A DNA stretch of 64,000 bases from Micromonospora chokoriensis (GCF_000718555.1 NZ_JOAN01000012.1:123456-187455); one strand, 5' to 3'; shown: positions 19,581-29,697, counted from the first letter of the stretch. Numbers and translations are program-made. Notes: a model not told the origin generated them from the sequence alone.

Positions 19581-20898
19581 GGACCGCGCCGGTCACCGCC
19601 CACCTGCCGTCGCGCAGTCGCAGCAGCAGGGCGACCAGCCGGATCACCACGAAGAGGGTGAGCCCGGCCCAGATGCCGCCCAGCCCGAGATCGAGCGCGT
19701 ACGCCAGCCAGATGGCCGGCAGGAAGCCGCCGAGCGCCGCCACGATGGTGAGGTTGCGCAGGTAACGCACGTCCCCCGCGCCGATCAGCACGCCGTCGAG
19801 GGCGAACACCACCCCGGCCAGCGGCAGCATGACGACGAACCACGGCCAGGCCACCATGGCCTGCTCGCGTACCCCCTGATCTGAGCTGAACCACGACGGC
19901 ACGACGCCGGCGCCGGCGGCGATGAGCAGCGCGAAGCCCACGCCGCACACGCCGCCGAGCAGGCCGACCCGGCGGGCGAGCGCCCGCGCACCCGCGTCGT
20001 CGCCCGCGCCGAGCGCGGCACCGACCAGGGACTGCGCGGCGATGGCGAGGGCGTCGAGCACCAGCGCGGTGAAGAACCAGAGTTGCAGGGCGATCTGGTG
20101 GGCGCCGACGGCGGCGGCGCCGAAGCGGGCGGCGACGGCGGTCGCGGACAGGAAGCTGGCCTGGAACGCCAGCCCACGGATCAGCAGGTCCCGGCTGAGC
20201 ACCAGTTGCTGGCGGATCACGCGGGGCTGGGGCCGCAGCGACACCCGCTCACCGACCAGGGCGGCGGCGAAGAGCACCCCGCAGAGCGTCTGCGCGACGA
20301 CGTTCGCCACCGCCGAGCCGACCAGGCCCAGCCCACCGGGGTAGACCAGCAGCGGGCAGAGCAGCGCGGAGAGCAGGTTGGGGCCGAGCACGAAGAGCAA
20401 CGGGCGGCGAGTGTCCTGCACACCGCGCAGCCAGCCGTTGCCGGCGGCGGCGAGCAGCAGGCCGGGAGCACCGAGGGCCGCGATCCGCAGCCACTGGGCG
20501 GCGGCGTCGGCCACCTCGCCACCACCACCCGCGAGGGTACGCGCGAGCGCGCCTGCGCCGAACTGCATGCCGATCGCGATCAGCAGACCGACACCGAACG
20601 CCAGCCAGGATGACTGGACACCTTCGGCCACTGCGGCTGCCCGGTCACCCGCGCCGAAGCGGCGGGCCGCGCGCCCGGTGGTGCCGTAGGCGACCACGGT
20701 GCCGATCCAGGCGGTGAGCGTCATGACCGTGCCGCCGACGGCGAGCGCGGCGAGCGGCACCCGGCCGAGGTGACCGACCACCGCCGTGTCGACAAGCACG
20801 TAGAGCGGTTCGGCGGCGAGCACCACGAGGGCAGGGAGGGCGAGCGCTGCGATCCGGCGCGGCGAGGTGGCTCGGTTGGGGGTGGCGGTGTGGCTCAT
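19576..20898 (-). CDS. MATE family efflux transporter (DinF-like)
   Basis: 440 residues with about twelve hydrophobic helices in two similar halves. The N-terminal helix motif ALPALVVLAAEPLYVLVDTAVVGHLG and the first-loop LAALAVGGTVMTL are typical of the DinF branch of MATE cation/drug antiporters. The ATG at 20898 starts just before the first helix; a longer reading to 20934 adds nothing conserved. In mycobacteria a dinF gene also lies between nrnA and truB, so this is a syntenic member of the housekeeping block rather than an insertion. Substrate unknown. Confidence 0.9.
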   Translation of the reverse strand: MSHTATPNRATSPRRIAALALPALVVLAAEPLYVLVDTAVVGHLGRVPLAALAVGGTVMTLTAWIGTVVAYGTTGRAARRFGAGDRAAAVAEGVQSSWLAFGVGLLIAIGMQFGAGALARTLAGGGGEVADAAAQWLRIAALGAPGLLLAAAGNGWLRGVQDTRRPLLFVLGPNLLSALLCPLLVYPGGLGLVGSAVANVVAQTLCGVLFAAALVGERVSLRPQPRVIRQQLVLSRDLLIRGLAFQASFLSATAVAARFGAAAVGAHQIALQLWFFTALVLDALAIAAQSLVGAALGAGDDAGARALARRVGLLGGVCGVGFALLIAAGAGVVPSWFSSDQGVREQAMVAWPWFVVMLPLAGVVFALDGVLIGAGDVRYLRNLTIVAALGGFLPAIWLAYALDLGLGGIWAGLTLFVVIRLVALLLRLRDGRWAVTGAVR

Positions 20899-21104
20899 CG
20901 CCGCCGATCCTGGCACGAGCACAGTAAGGAGCACAAGGCCGCTGATAACTTACGAGCCCACCTCTCGACCGACCCGACGGGCGTCGAACGCGACATCAAG
21001 GCCCTGCTGCGCTCGATGTCGCCGGCATCCCGGTTTGCGGCGCTCACTACCCTGTCCGAGGCTCCCACGCGGGAGGCACCACGACAGCGATAGGCCTTAT
21101 TACA

Positions 21105-21977
21105 GTGAGCGACAGCTACCCTCCGCACGGAGCACAGCAGCCCGACCCCAACCTCACCCCCTGGAGCGGCCCGCCGGCCCCACCGCAGCAGGGCGGCTAC
21201 CCGCCGTACGGACAGCCACCACCCCCGCCGCACTACGGCACACCGATGCCGCCGGCGCCGAACAAGTCGAACAAGGGCCTGATCATCGGACTGGTCGCCG
21301 GCGCGGCGGTCGTCATCCTCGCCATCTGCGGGGCCGGAATCGGCATCCTGCTCGCCTACGATGACGACGAGCCCGCACGGGGCACGTCCTCCACCCCCAC
21401 GCTGGGCACCGGCACCGGCAGCGGCAGCACGCCGGGCACGGGGACCGTCCCCACCCCCGGGCAGGCCGATCCACCGAACAACAACAACTCGATGACCGCC
21501 CGCTACTCCAGCGACCTGTCGAACGTCTGCGAGGGCAGCCCGATCCTGAACGCGGCGCCCTACAGCAGCCCGGCCGGCGCCAAGGCGTACACGTTCTCGA
21601 ACAACCCCGACCGGCCGACGTCCTGGTCGTCGAAGTACGTCCCCTCGGACAAGCCCTACTACGCCAAGGGCGAGGACTACCAGAAGGTGTCGGTGGTCGG
21701 CTGCCTGAAGTTCGACGAGGGCAGCCAGGGCGCCCCGAAGAAGTGTCAGTACAAGGACAAGGCGGAGAAGCAGGTCACCGTCGACTACGTCTCGTCGCGC
21801 TACACCCTGACCTTCTACGCGGCCAAGACGGCCGAGAAGATCGGCGACGGCGGCACCGTGACCGCCCCGACGAACAGGTGCCCGAGTTTCATCTCGTACG
21901 ACAAGAGCACCATGCGGGCGTACGCGGCACCGGACTCCGGCACCATCGAGGCGGCCCTGGACAAGTTCCTGTCCTGA
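21105..21977 (+). CDS. Pro-rich membrane-anchored protein, unknown
   Basis: 290 residues, GTG start with only a weak ATAGG ten bases upstream. Residues 1-55 are Pro/Gly/Tyr-rich (cytosolic, disordered), a transmembrane helix spans about 58-82, and a Thr/Gly/Ser/Pro linker leads to a ~150-residue extracellular domain with four Cys and many Tyr/Lys. This is the common actinomycete design of a PxxP-tailed membrane protein with an extracytoplasmic sensing or binding domain, but I recognise no specific family. It is divergent from the MATE gene across a 206-bp gap and stands alone. Confidence 0.7.
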   Translation: MSDSYPPHGAQQPDPNLTPWSGPPAPPQQGGYPPYGQPPPPPHYGTPMPPAPNKSNKGLIIGLVAGAAVVILAICGAGIGILLAYDDDEPARGTSSTPTLGTGTGSGSTPGTGTVPTPGQADPPNNNNSMTARYSSDLSNVCEGSPILNAAPYSSPAGAKAYTFSNNPDRPTSWSSKYVPSDKPYYAKGEDYQKVSVVGCLKFDEGSQGAPKKCQYKDKAEKQVTVDYVSSRYTLTFYAAKTAEKIGDGGTVTAPTNRCPSFISYDKSTMRAYAAPDSGTIEAALDKFLS

Positions 21978-22052
21978 ACAACTCCCACTGGCGGCCGGAC
22001 GGTGACGCCATCGGCGCAGCGCGTCGGCGGCGTCACCACCGGTCGAGATGAG

Positions 22053-22145
22053 TCACTGACGGGTGTCCATCGACGTCTGCAGCGCGCGGCGGGCCTGCTC
22101 GCGGGCGTCGTCGGTGGTGGTCTCGGGCTTGGGCTTGTTCGGCAT
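22053..22145 (-). CDS. 30-residue hydrophilic small protein
   Basis: A short reading frame of 31 codons with an excellent ribosome site: GAGGAG lies 7 bases before the ATG at 22145. The peptide starts MPNKPKPETTTDDAR and continues as a predicted amphipathic helix rich in Arg, Ala and Gln; it has no Cys and no membrane segment. The 270 bp upstream (22146-22416) contain no other gene I can support, only its presumed promoter and, next to the DUF6186 stop, a small AGCCGG/CCGGCT hairpin (22402-22417). Function unknown; codon choice and ribosome site are the only evidence. Confidence 0.5.
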   Translation of the reverse strand: MPNKPKPETTTDDAREQARRALQTSMDTRQ

Positions 22146-22416
22146 GGTGGCGCTCCTCTTCCAGGGCGCGAGCCGCCGACACGCGGCGACCCTCACGGGC
22201 GGTCGTGCTGAGCGCCCCACGGCAGTCCGGGGTTACCGGAGCAGCCGACTGGGCAGCGTGAGCCCGGGTCGGTCCGACCCTGGAGGGAGGCGGCACGGGG
22301 TGTGGCACCACCGCCCATGACCTGCACCGCCAGACGGCGCCGGCCCTCTCCCAAGTTATCGTTCAGGTCCACATACTGCTCACGCTTCCCAACATCTGGA
22401 AAGCCGGCAACCCGGC

Positions 22417-22629
22417 TCAGCGGGCCAGGAAGTGCCAGCCCAGCCACCACCAGAACCCGAACAGACCGATCCGGCCCACCGGCACCGAGCCGACCTCGTA
22501 GCGCATCACATAGGCGCAGACCTCGCCCAGGGTGGGAATCCGGGAACCCTCCCGCCGGGCCATCCACTCGACCACCGCGAAGAGGACCAGCGCGGTGAGG
22601 AACCCGCCGATCGCGAGCGCTCGCATCAT
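22417..22629 (-). CDS. DUF6186 family small membrane protein
   Basis: 70 residues: one N-terminal helix (about 3-24), the segment RIPTLGEVCAYVMRYEVGRV-like as found in this family, and a C-terminal Trp-rich helix ending FWWWLGWHFLAR. The WWWLGWHFLAR ending is the family hallmark. The first ATG overlaps the stop codon of the upstream membrane-protein gene (ATGA), so the two are translationally coupled. Function unknown. Confidence 0.75.
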   Translation of the reverse strand: MMRALAIGGFLTALVLFAVVEWMARREGSRIPTLGEVCAYVMRYEVGSVPVGRIGLFGFWWWLGWHFLAR

Positions 22630-23033
22630 CGCCGCACCAGCCCCCAGAAGGCGGCCAACCAGGCAAACCAGACCGCCGACCGGGTCAGGTGATCCTCCAG
22701 GAGAGGGTCGGCCAGCCGGGAGAAGGTGGGAAAGTCATCGCCGGCAGCCAGCACGAAGGTCGCCCCCTCGAAGACCCCGAAGACCACCACCGGCACCGCC
22801 CACCAGGCCGCTCCCGCACCCAGACGGCGCGGCGCGGGTCGGCGGGGCACCCGGTTGCTCAGACCGAGCCAGATCAGCACCCCACCCGTGCCGAGGGTGA
22901 ACAGATTCGCCTCGGTGGAGAAGGACGCGAAACGGCCACCGACGAGCGACAGGCAGACGAGGACGGGAACGGAGACGGCGGGCCGGTCCCAGGCGCGGGG
23001 GGCCTCCACGGTGAGGTCGTGCGGCTGCTCCAT
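22626..23033 (-). CDS. four-helix integral membrane protein, unknown
   Basis: 135 residues. About four hydrophobic helices, including WWAVPVVVFGVFEGATFVL; the loop DDFPTFSRLADPLLEDHLTRSAVWFAWLAAFWGL is typical of a group of actinomycete proteins coupled to DUF6186 proteins. No catalytic residues. Its stop overlaps the DUF6186 start by ATGA. It lies 103 bp downstream of nrnA on the same strand; whether it is read from the rbfA-nrnA transcript is unclear. Confidence 0.7.
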   Translation of the reverse strand: MEQPHDLTVEAPRAWDRPAVSVPVLVCLSLVGGRFASFSTEANLFTLGTGGVLIWLGLSNRVPRRPAPRRLGAGAAWWAVPVVVFGVFEGATFVLAAGDDFPTFSRLADPLLEDHLTRSAVWFAWLAAFWGLVRR

Positions 23034-23136
23034 CCCGTGATTCTTCCCGGTATCACTGAGCGCGGGAAGACCAACACTCCCCGGAGCTGACCCTGATCTT
23101 CCGGACCGAGCGATCGATGACGGACGAAGAACAGCG

Positions 23137-24186
23137 TCAGTCGATCAGCGCGGCGTCCAGCTGACCGCAGATCGACTCGACCACCTGCTCGACGGTGCCC
23201 CGACCGGTGAACCCGGCCGCGAACGTGTGCCCACCACCGCCCAGCGCGACCGCGACCCGACTCACGTCCACCGCACCCTTGCTGCGCATCGACACCGCCC
23301 ACTCGGCGGGCTTGGTCTGCTTCAGCACGCAGCTCACATCCGCCTCAGCGGTGCAGCGCACCGAGTCGATAAGGGCCTCCAACACGTACGGCCGCTGATC
23401 GTGCCGGGCCAGGTCGTCCAGCGTGGCGAAGGTCCAGACCAGCCCTCGCCCCCCGGCGGCGGCCGGCTCCAACCGGGCCCGGCCGAGCACCTCACCGAAG
23501 AGGCGGACCGCGCCGAAGGGCCGGGTGTCGAAGACCCGCCGGGAGATGTCACCGGGCGAGATGCCGGTCGCCAGCAACCGGGCGGCCAGCTGATGCACCG
23601 CAGGGGTGGTCGCCTCGAACCGGAACGAGCCGGTGTCCGTGGTCAGGGCCGTGTAGAGACACTCGGCGATCGCCGGATCCACCACGACCCCGAGCCGGGC
23701 CAACAACTCTTCGGCCACGACCGACGTGGCCGCGGCACCCGGGTCGACCAGGTTGACCGTGCCGAAACCGGGGTTGGAGGCGTGATGGTCGAGCACCAGC
23801 GCCGCACCCGCCGACGCCAACCGCCCGGCCAGCTCGCCGAGGCGCGACTCGCTCGCCGCGTCGAAGCAGATCACCAGGTCCGGTGCCGGGTCCGCGGCGT
23901 CCGCCGGGACCAACAGCTCAAGCCCGGGCAGCCCACGCAACGGCTCCGGCACCTCCGGCGGCCCGGGAAAGGTCGCCTGCACGTCGCGTACGCCGAACTG
24001 CCGCAGGCCCAGACCGAAGCCGAGCATGCTGCCCAGCGCGTCGCCGTCCGGGTTGATGTGGCAGATCAGCAGCACCCGGCCGGTCGGCGGGACAGCCCGC
24101 ACCAACGCCTCGGCTGCGGCCCAGGCCGCCTCGGTGGGGCCGAGACGGGCTGCCCCGGCGGGCGGGGCGCTGGCGGTGCTGGTCAC
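23137..24186 (-). CDS. nrnA: DHH phosphoesterase, oligoribonuclease/pAp-phosphatase (NrnA-like)
   Basis: 349 residues. DHH-DHHA1 enzyme. Seen: CHINPDGDALGS (DHH motif I), LDHHASNPGFG (DHH motif III) and the DHHA1 signature GGGGHTFAAGF near the C-terminus. Family members degrade nanoRNA and 3'-phosphoadenosine 5'-phosphate; the mycobacterial orthologue in the same position (Rv2837c) also hydrolyses cyclic dinucleotides. The GTG start overlaps the rbfA stop (GTGA), so the two are coupled. The first ~15 residues are unconserved. Confidence 0.92.
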   Translation of the reverse strand: MTSTASAPPAGAARLGPTEAAWAAAEALVRAVPPTGRVLLICHINPDGDALGSMLGFGLGLRQFGVRDVQATFPGPPEVPEPLRGLPGLELLVPADAADPAPDLVICFDAASESRLGELAGRLASAGAALVLDHHASNPGFGTVNLVDPGAAATSVVAEELLARLGVVVDPAIAECLYTALTTDTGSFRFEATTPAVHQLAARLLATGISPGDISRRVFDTRPFGAVRLFGEVLGRARLEPAAAGGRGLVWTFATLDDLARHDQRPYVLEALIDSVRCTAEADVSCVLKQTKPAEWAVSMRSKGAVDVSRVAVALGGGGHTFAAGFTGRGTVEQVVESICGQLDAALID

Positions 24187-24674
24187 CGCGTTTCCCCACC
24201 CCGCGGGGTCTCCTTGACGTCGGAGGCCTCGTCCGCCTCGTCCGCCTCATCCGTCTCGTCGTCCACCCGGTACGGCTGGGCTTCGCCCGCGTACTTCGCC
24301 TGGGCGGCGAGCCGCTGCACCTCGGCGTCGGCGTTACGGGCGGCGGCGAGCAGGTCGTCGATGTGCTTGACCTGGTCCTGCACGTCGTCGAGGACGAACG
24401 TGAGGGTCGGCGAGTGGCGCAGCCCGAGCGCCTTGCCGACCGTGCTGCGCAGCAGCCCCTTGGCGCTCTCCAGCGCCGCAGCGGTGTCCGCCTGGGCCAC
24501 CGCGTCACCGAGCACCGTGTAGAAGACCGTCGCTTCGCGCAGGTCAGCGGTAATCCGGGCATCGGTGATGGTGATCATCCCGAGCCGCGGGTCCTTGATC
24601 TGGCTCCGCACCACCGACGCGACCAGCTCACGCACCCGTTCCGCGTGCCGGCGTACCTTGGCCGGATCAGACAT
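24183..24674 (-). CDS. rbfA: Ribosome-binding factor A
   Basis: 163 residues. KH-like cold-shock factor that binds the 30S subunit and helps 16S rRNA maturation. Conserved N-terminus VRELVASVVRSQIKDPRLG and the ATVFYTVLGD strand are present. The acidic, Asp/Glu-repeat C-terminal tail (about 125-163) is longer than in E. coli but usual for actinomycetes. The ATG at 24674 follows GGAGGTGGCGAG; an open extension to 24788 is unconserved. Coupled to nrnA by a GTGA overlap. Confidence 0.95.
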   Translation of the reverse strand: MSDPAKVRRHAERVRELVASVVRSQIKDPRLGMITITDARITADLREATVFYTVLGDAVAQADTAAALESAKGLLRSTVGKALGLRHSPTLTFVLDDVQDQVKHIDDLLAAARNADAEVQRLAAQAKYAGEAQPYRVDDETDEADEADEASDVKETPRGGETR

Positions 24675-24800
24675 CTCGCCACCTCCACGGCGTCCTGCTC
24701 CCGGTCGACCCGGCGGCCTCCAGGCCGCCGGCCGACCGGCCAACATCTCGAACATTACCTTCGCGGCCGCACCGGTCGCCCGGCACAACCGACACCATGG

Positions 24801-25097
24801 TCAGTCGTCGTCCACGCCGTAGAGCCGGCGTCGCACCGACAGCAACTCGACCTCGGGGCGACCGGCCACCAGGCGCTCACAGGAGTCGAGCACCTCGCGG
24901 ACGTGCGCCGTCTCGGCGGCCACCACGGCCACCGCGAGCTGCGCTCGACCATGCAGGTCGAGCGCACCCACCTCGGCGGCCGATACCTCGAAGCGGCGCA
25001 GGGCCGCCACGATCGGCCGTACATATGATCTCTTGGCTTTGAGCGACCTGGAGTCGCCCGGCAGCAGCAGGTCGAAGACCGCGGTTCCGGTGAACAT
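24801..25097 (-). CDS. DUF503 family (YlxP-like) protein
   Basis: 98 residues. Contains GTAVFDLLLPGDSRSLKAKRSYVRPIV-type sequence and the C-terminal YGVDDD; this is the small ferredoxin-like DUF503 family, found almost always between infB and rbfA (B. subtilis YlxP). YlxP-type proteins associate with ribosome assembly; the exact role is unsettled. ATG at 25097 preferred over the open extension to 25136, which would run into a palindrome. Confidence 0.92.
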   Translation of the reverse strand: MFTGTAVFDLLLPGDSRSLKAKRSYVRPIVAALRRFEVSAAEVGALDLHGRAQLAVAVVAAETAHVREVLDSCERLVAGRPEVELLSVRRRLYGVDDD

Positions 25098-25129
25098 CGC
25101 CCCGGACGATACCGCCAACCCGCCCCGCA

Positions 25130-25171
25130 TGATCAAGGGGTTTACGCCAGTCGGCGTAAACCCCTTGATCA
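25130..25171. repeat. perfect 19-bp palindrome with GATC ends, infB-DUF503 gap
   Basis: Arms TGATCAAGGGGTTTACGCC (25130-25148) and its exact complement (25153-25171) flank a 4-nt loop (AGTC). It starts 16 bp past the infB stop and ends 33 bp before the DUF503 start, inside an operon. As RNA it would be a very stable hairpin and might act as a partial terminator or a stabiliser of the infB message. The outer TGATCAAG is shared with the hairpins at 49955 and, less exactly, 63100. Confidence 0.85.
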
Positions 25172-25187
25172 GCGTGTCACTGCCGGA

Positions 25188-28100
25188 TCAGGCGCGAACC
25201 TTCTCCCGCATCTCGAAGGTCTCGATGACGTCGCCGACCTGGACGTTGTTGTAACCACCCAGGGTCAGACCACACTCGAAGCCCTCGCGGACCTCGGTGG
25301 CGTCGTCCTTGAACCGCTTGAGCGAGGTGATCGTGAGGTTGTCCGCCACGACCGTCCCGTCCCGAAGCAGTCGAGCCTTCGCGTTGCGTCGGAGGATGCC
25401 CGACCGGACGATGCAACCGGAGATGTTGCCGATCTTGGACGAGCGGAAGACATCGCGGATCTCCGCGGTGCCCAGCTCGGCCTCCTCGTACTCCGGCTTG
25501 AGCAGGCCCTTGAGCGCTGCCTCGATCTCCTCGATGGCCTGGTAGATGACGGTGTAGTACCGGATCTCCACGCCCTCGCGGTCGGCCATCTCACGGACCT
25601 TGTTCGAGGCCCGCACGTTGAAGCCGATGATCGTGACCGGCTCGGACGAGGCGCTCGCGAGCATGACGTTGCTCTCGGTGATCGCGCCGACGCCCCGGTC
25701 GAGGACCTTGAGCTGGACCTCCTCGGGGATGTCGAGGTTGAACAGCGCGTCCTCCAGGGCCTCCACCGAACCGGAGACATCGCCCTTGAGGATGAGGTTG
25801 AGCGAGGTCTTCTCGCCCTCCTTGAGCTGCTCCATGAGCGTCTCAAGGGTGGCCCGACCACGGGAGTTGGCGAATGCCGCCGCCCGCCGCCGCGCCTGCC
25901 GCTGCTCGGCGATCTGCCGCACCGTGCGGTCGTCCGCCGCGGCGAGGAACGTGTCACCCGCACCGGGCGGCGCGGTCAGACCCAGCACCATGACCGGACG
26001 TGCCGGCCCAGCCTCGGAGAGCTGGTTGCCGTTCTCGTCGAGCATGGCCCGGACCCGGCCGTGCGCCCCACCGGCGACGATCGAGTCGCCCGCCCGCAGG
26101 GTGCCCTTCTGCACCAGCACCGTCGCCACCGCACCGCGGCCCTTGTCCAGGTGCGCCTCGATGGCCACACCCTGCGCCGGCCCGTCGATCGGAGCGGTCA
26201 GCTCCAGCGACGCGTCGGCGGTCAGCAGGACGGCCTCGAGCAGTTCCTCGATGCCGATGCCGGGCTTGGCTGCCACGTTGACGAACATGGTCTCGCCGCC
26301 GTACTCCTCGGCGACCAGGCCGTACTCGGTCAGCTGCTGGCGGACCTTGTCCGGGTTGGCATCCGGCTTGTCGACCTTGTTGACCGCGACCACGATCGGC
26401 ACGTCGGCCGCCTTGGCGTGGTTCAACGCCTCGATGGTCTGCGGCATCACGCCGTCGTCGGCCGCGACCACCAGGATCACGATGTCCGTCACCTGGGCGC
26501 CACGGGCACGCATGGCGGTGAACGCCTCGTGACCGGGGGTGTCGATGAAGGTCACCGCGCGGTCCACACCATCGTGCGGAACGTGCACCTGGTACGCACC
26601 GATGTGCTGGGTGATGCCACCCGCCTCACCGGCCACGACGTTCGCCTTACGGATCGCGTCGAGCAGCTTGGTCTTACCGTGGTCGACGTGACCCATGACG
26701 GTCACCACCGGCGCACGGCTGACCAGACGCTCCTCGGCCACCTCCGCGTCGAGGTCGATGTTGAACTGCGCGAGCAGCTCGCGGTCCTCGTCCTCCGGGC
26801 TGACGATCTGGATATCGAAGCCCAGGTGCTCACCCAGCAGCTGCAGGGTGTCGTCAGAGCAGGACTGGGTCGCGGTGACCATCTCGCCCAGGTTGAACAT
26901 CTCCTGGACCAGCGAACCCGGGTTGGCGTTGATCTTGTCGGCGAAGTCCGACAGCGAGGCGCCACGGGAGAGCCGGACGACCTGACCCTGGCCCCGGGGA
27001 GCACCCGAGCTCATGGTCGGAGCCGACAGGTTGTCGAACTCCTGTCTGCGCTGCTTCTTGGACTTGCGACCGCGCGTCGGCCGACCACCCGGACGCCCGA
27101 AGGCACCCGCGGCGCCGCCGCCACGGCCACGACCGCCGGCACCCGGACGACCGCCGCCGCCGGCCGGAGCACCCGGACGGAAACCGCCACCGGGAGCACC
27201 GCCACCGCCACCGGGACCGCCACGGTAGCCACCGCCACCGCCGGCACCCGCGCCGCCACCAGGGCCGCCGCGGTAACCGCCGCCGCCACCGGCGCCACCG
27301 CCGGGACCGCCACGGAAGCCGCCACCGCCACCGCCGCCGGGACGGCCTGCGCCGCCACCGGGACGACCAGCGCCACCGGGACCGGGGCGACCGGCAGCCG
27401 GACGCTGGCTCGGCATGGACGCCGGGCTGGGCCGCGGCGGCATGGAGTTCGGGCTCGGCCGCGGCGGCATGCCCGCCGGGGTGTTGGGCCGAGGGCCACC
27501 TGCACCGGCGGCCGGGGGCCGCTGCTGCTGGCCACCCTGGATGCCGAACGGGTTGTTACCGGCACCACGCGCCGGCGGACGACCGCCGGGCCGGGCACCC
27601 GGACCAGGAGCCGGCGTGCTCGGACGAGCTGCCGGCGAACCGGGACGGGGCGGCATCGCCGCAGGACCGGGCCGAGGGCCGGGACGGTTACCGCCGTCGG
27701 CCGGAGGCTCCCGGCGAACGGGGTTGTCCCGCTGCTGCTGGCGGGCGGCCTGCGCGGCCTTGACCGCGGCCTCCTGCTCAGCCTTCAGCGCGGCGGCACG
27801 CGCCTCCGCGGCCGCCACCTCGATGTCGTGGGCACTCGCCGGCTTGGCGACCGGGGCCGCCGACTGCGGCGCACCGGGAACCGGACCCTTGGGCTTCGGA
27901 CCGGGTGCCGGCGCGGCCGGCCGCCGAGGCGGCATCGGCTTGGCCGAGACCCGGGGAGCGCCCGGGGTCGGGGTCGTCGTCGGGGTCGGGTTTGAAGCCG
28001 GCGTCGACGCGGGCGCCGACGGAGCCGCGGCCGGAGCCGGAGCACCGGCGGACGCGACGAATGCGTTACGCAGCCGCCGGGCGACGGGCGCCTCGACGGT

Positions 28101-28211
28101 GCTGGACGCGGACTTCACGAACTCGCCCATTTCCTTCAGCTTGGCGAGAACGGTCTTACTCTCGACCCCGAGCTCTTTTGCAAGCTCGTGTACGCGGGCC
28201 TTGCCTGCCAC
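25188..28211 (-). CDS. infB: Translation initiation factor IF-2
   Basis: 1007 residues. GTPase that places initiator tRNA on the ribosome. N-terminal IF2_N domain ([19 protein letters not shown]), then ~350 residues of Ala/Pro followed by Gly/Arg-rich repeats (about 280-370), IF2_N2, and the G domain from about 505 with GHVDHGKT (G1), DTPGH (G3) and NKVD (G4), followed by the three C-terminal beta/helical domains. The GTG at 28211 begins the conserved [12 protein letters not shown]; the frame extends to a second GTG at 28223. A stretch AGGAG lies just upstream. It follows ylxR in the rimP-nusA-ylxR-infB operon. Confidence 0.97.
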   Translation of the reverse strand: MAGKARVHELAKELGVESKTVLAKLKEMGEFVKSASSTVEAPVARRLRNAFVASAGAPAPAAAPSAPASTPASNPTPTTTPTPGAPRVSAKPMPPRRPAAPAPGPKPKGPVPGAPQSAAPVAKPASAHDIEVAAAEARAAALKAEQEAAVKAAQAARQQQRDNPVRREPPADGGNRPGPRPGPAAMPPRPGSPAARPSTPAPGPGARPGGRPPARGAGNNPFGIQGGQQQRPPAAGAGGPRPNTPAGMPPRPSPNSMPPRPSPASMPSQRPAAGRPGPGGAGRPGGGAGRPGGGGGGGFRGGPGGGAGGGGGYRGGPGGGAGAGGGGGYRGGPGGGGGAPGGGFRPGAPAGGGGRPGAGGRGRGGGAAGAFGRPGGRPTRGRKSKKQRRQEFDNLSAPTMSSGAPRGQGQVVRLSRGASLSDFADKINANPGSLVQEMFNLGEMVTATQSCSDDTLQLLGEHLGFDIQIVSPEDEDRELLAQFNIDLDAEVAEERLVSRAPVVTVMGHVDHGKTKLLDAIRKANVVAGEAGGITQHIGAYQVHVPHDGVDRAVTFIDTPGHEAFTAMRARGAQVTDIVILVVAADDGVMPQTIEALNHAKAADVPIVVAVNKVDKPDANPDKVRQQLTEYGLVAEEYGGETMFVNVAAKPGIGIEELLEAVLLTADASLELTAPIDGPAQGVAIEAHLDKGRGAVATVLVQKGTLRAGDSIVAGGAHGRVRAMLDENGNQLSEAGPARPVMVLGLTAPPGAGDTFLAAADDRTVRQIAEQRQARRRAAAFANSRGRATLETLMEQLKEGEKTSLNLILKGDVSGSVEALEDALFNLDIPEEVQLKVLDRGVGAITESNVMLASASSEPVTIIGFNVRASNKVREMADREGVEIRYYTVIYQAIEEIEAALKGLLKPEYEEAELGTAEIRDVFRSSKIGNISGCIVRSGILRRNAKARLLRDGTVVADNLTITSLKRFKDDATEVREGFECGLTLGGYNNVQVGDVIETFEMREKVRA

Positions 28212-28304
28212 TGCACTCCTCACTCCGAGGTCGTGCGGGCAGCACCCGCAGCGACCTCACTCGTGCACTTGAAGCCTGGTCATTTCAGGGACTTCATCGT
28301 GTGC

Positions 28305-28637
28305 TCATGTCGGTCGTCCTACCCTGCTAGCGACCCTCGCCCGGTCGGGATGACCGGACGTAGTGGTTGGCGCATCGACGTGCTCGGCCAGCGCACCGTG
28401 GTCAAGGACCTCGGTGATTCGCAGCGCACGCCCGAAGGCGCGGCGCCGCACCGCCAGCGCGAAGCAGGCCGGATCCGGGTGCATGTTCGCTCCCCGACCC
28501 GGCAGCCTGCGGAGCGGATCAGGCCGGAGGCTGTGACCAGCCTCGTCCCTGACCGCGACGATCCGCAGCAATTCGCTGGCCGGCGCACGTTTCCGGCAAC
28601 CCACACAGGTGCGCTCCGGATGCGCGCGTCGTACCAC
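28305..28637 (-). CDS. ylxR: YlxR/RnpM (DUF448) RNA-binding protein
   Basis: 110 residues. The hallmark is ERTCVGCRKRAPASELLRIV at the N-terminus and RGANMHPDPACFALAVRRRAFGRAL in the middle. In B. subtilis this protein (renamed RnpM) binds the RNase P RNA. GTG start at 28637 with no recognisable ribosome site; instead a TCCTCCA sequence, complementary to a Shine-Dalgarno, precedes it, so the start rests on conservation. Only 16 bp after nusA, so translation may depend on coupling. The C-terminal ~25 residues are unconserved. Confidence 0.93.
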   Translation of the reverse strand: MVRRAHPERTCVGCRKRAPASELLRIVAVRDEAGHSLRPDPLRRLPGRGANMHPDPACFALAVRRRAFGRALRITEVLDHGALAEHVDAPTTTSGHPDRARVASRVGRPT

Positions 28638-28653
28638 TGGAGGAAGTCTACCC

Positions 28654-29697
28654 CTAGCTACCCGAGATCGCGCTGCCCGGCTCCCGCACGTGATCAGTTA
28701 CTCCACGCGCGGCCGGGGCGGCCTGCTCCGCATCGGACCGAATGTCGATCCGCCAACCGGTCAATCGGGCCGCGAGTCGGGCATTCTGCCCCTCCCGGCC
28801 GATGGCGAGCGAGAGCTGGAAATCGGGAACGGTCACCCGTGCGGCCCGATTCGCCAGGTCGACCACCTCGACCCGCAGCGCCTTGGCCGGCGACAACGCG
28901 TTGCCGACGAAGGTGGCCGGGTCGTCCGACCAGTCGATGATGTCGATCTTCTCACCGTGCAGCTCACTCATCACGGCCCGCACCCGCTGGCCCATCGGGC
29001 CGATGCAGGCGCCCTTGGGGTTGACCCCTGGGGTGGTGGAGCGGACGGCGATCTTCGTGCGATGACCTGCTTCACGGGCGATCGCGCCGATCTCCACGGT
29101 GCCGTCGGCGATCTCCGGCACCTCCAGCGCGAAGAGCTTCTTGACCAGCGCCGGGTGCGACCGGGACAGGGTGATCTGCGGCCCGCGCATGCCCTTGGCC
29201 ACGTGCACCACGACGCAGCGGACCCGCTCGCCGTGCGCGTACCGCTCGCCGGGCACCTGCTCGGACTGCGGCAGCACGCCCTCCAGCTTGCCCAGGTCGA
29301 CGCTGACGATGCCCTTCTCGGTACGCGTCTCGTGCGCCTGCACCACGCCGGTGACGAGGTCACCCTCGCGGCCCACGTACTCACCGAAGTGCACCTCGTC
29401 GGTGGCCTCCCGCAGTCGCTGGAGGATCACCTGCTTGGCGGTCATGGCGGCGATCCGGCCGAAGTCGTGCGGGGTGTCGTCCCACTCCCGCACCAGGCTG
29501 CCGTCGGAATCCATCTCCTGCGCGTACACCAGGGCAGCGCCCGACCTACGGTCGATCTCCACCCGGGCGTGCGGTTCGGCCCCGTCGGTGTGCCGGTAGG
29601 CGGTCAGCAACGCGGTCTCGATCGCCGCGAGAATCGTGTCGAACGGGATCTCCCGCTCGCGCTCGAGTGCGCGCAGCGCCGCGAGGTCGATGTTCAC
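28654..29697 (-). CDS. nusA: Transcription termination/antitermination protein NusA
   Basis: 347 residues, the short actinobacterial form without the C-terminal acidic repeats. The N-terminal RNA-polymerase-binding domain occupies 1-125, S1 about 130-200 ([12 protein letters not shown]), KH1 about 205-275 ([16 protein letters not shown]) and KH2 about 280-340 ([23 protein letters not shown]). The start ATG overlaps the rimP stop by 4 bp (ATGA). A ylxR start follows 16 bp after its stop. Confidence 0.97.
   Translation of the reverse strand: MNIDLAALRALEREREIPFDTILAAIETALLTAYRHTDGAEPHARVEIDRRSGAALVYAQEMDSDGSLVREWDDTPHDFGRIAAMTAKQVILQRLREATDEVHFGEYVGREGDLVTGVVQAHETRTEKGIVSVDLGKLEGVLPQSEQVPGERYAHGERVRCVVVHVAKGMRGPQITLSRSHPALVKKLFALEVPEIADGTVEIGAIAREAGHRTKIAVRSTTPGVNPKGACIGPMGQRVRAVMSELHGEKIDIIDWSDDPATFVGNALSPAKALRVEVVDLANRAARVTVPDFQLSLAIGREGQNARLAARLTGWRIDIRSDAEQAAPAARGVTDHVREPGSAISGS

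Noticed and set aside
27010..27480. GC-rich repeated sequence that looked like a tandem repeat array
   Set aside because: It lies inside infB and encodes the Gly/Arg-rich low-complexity segment normal for actinobacterial IF-2.
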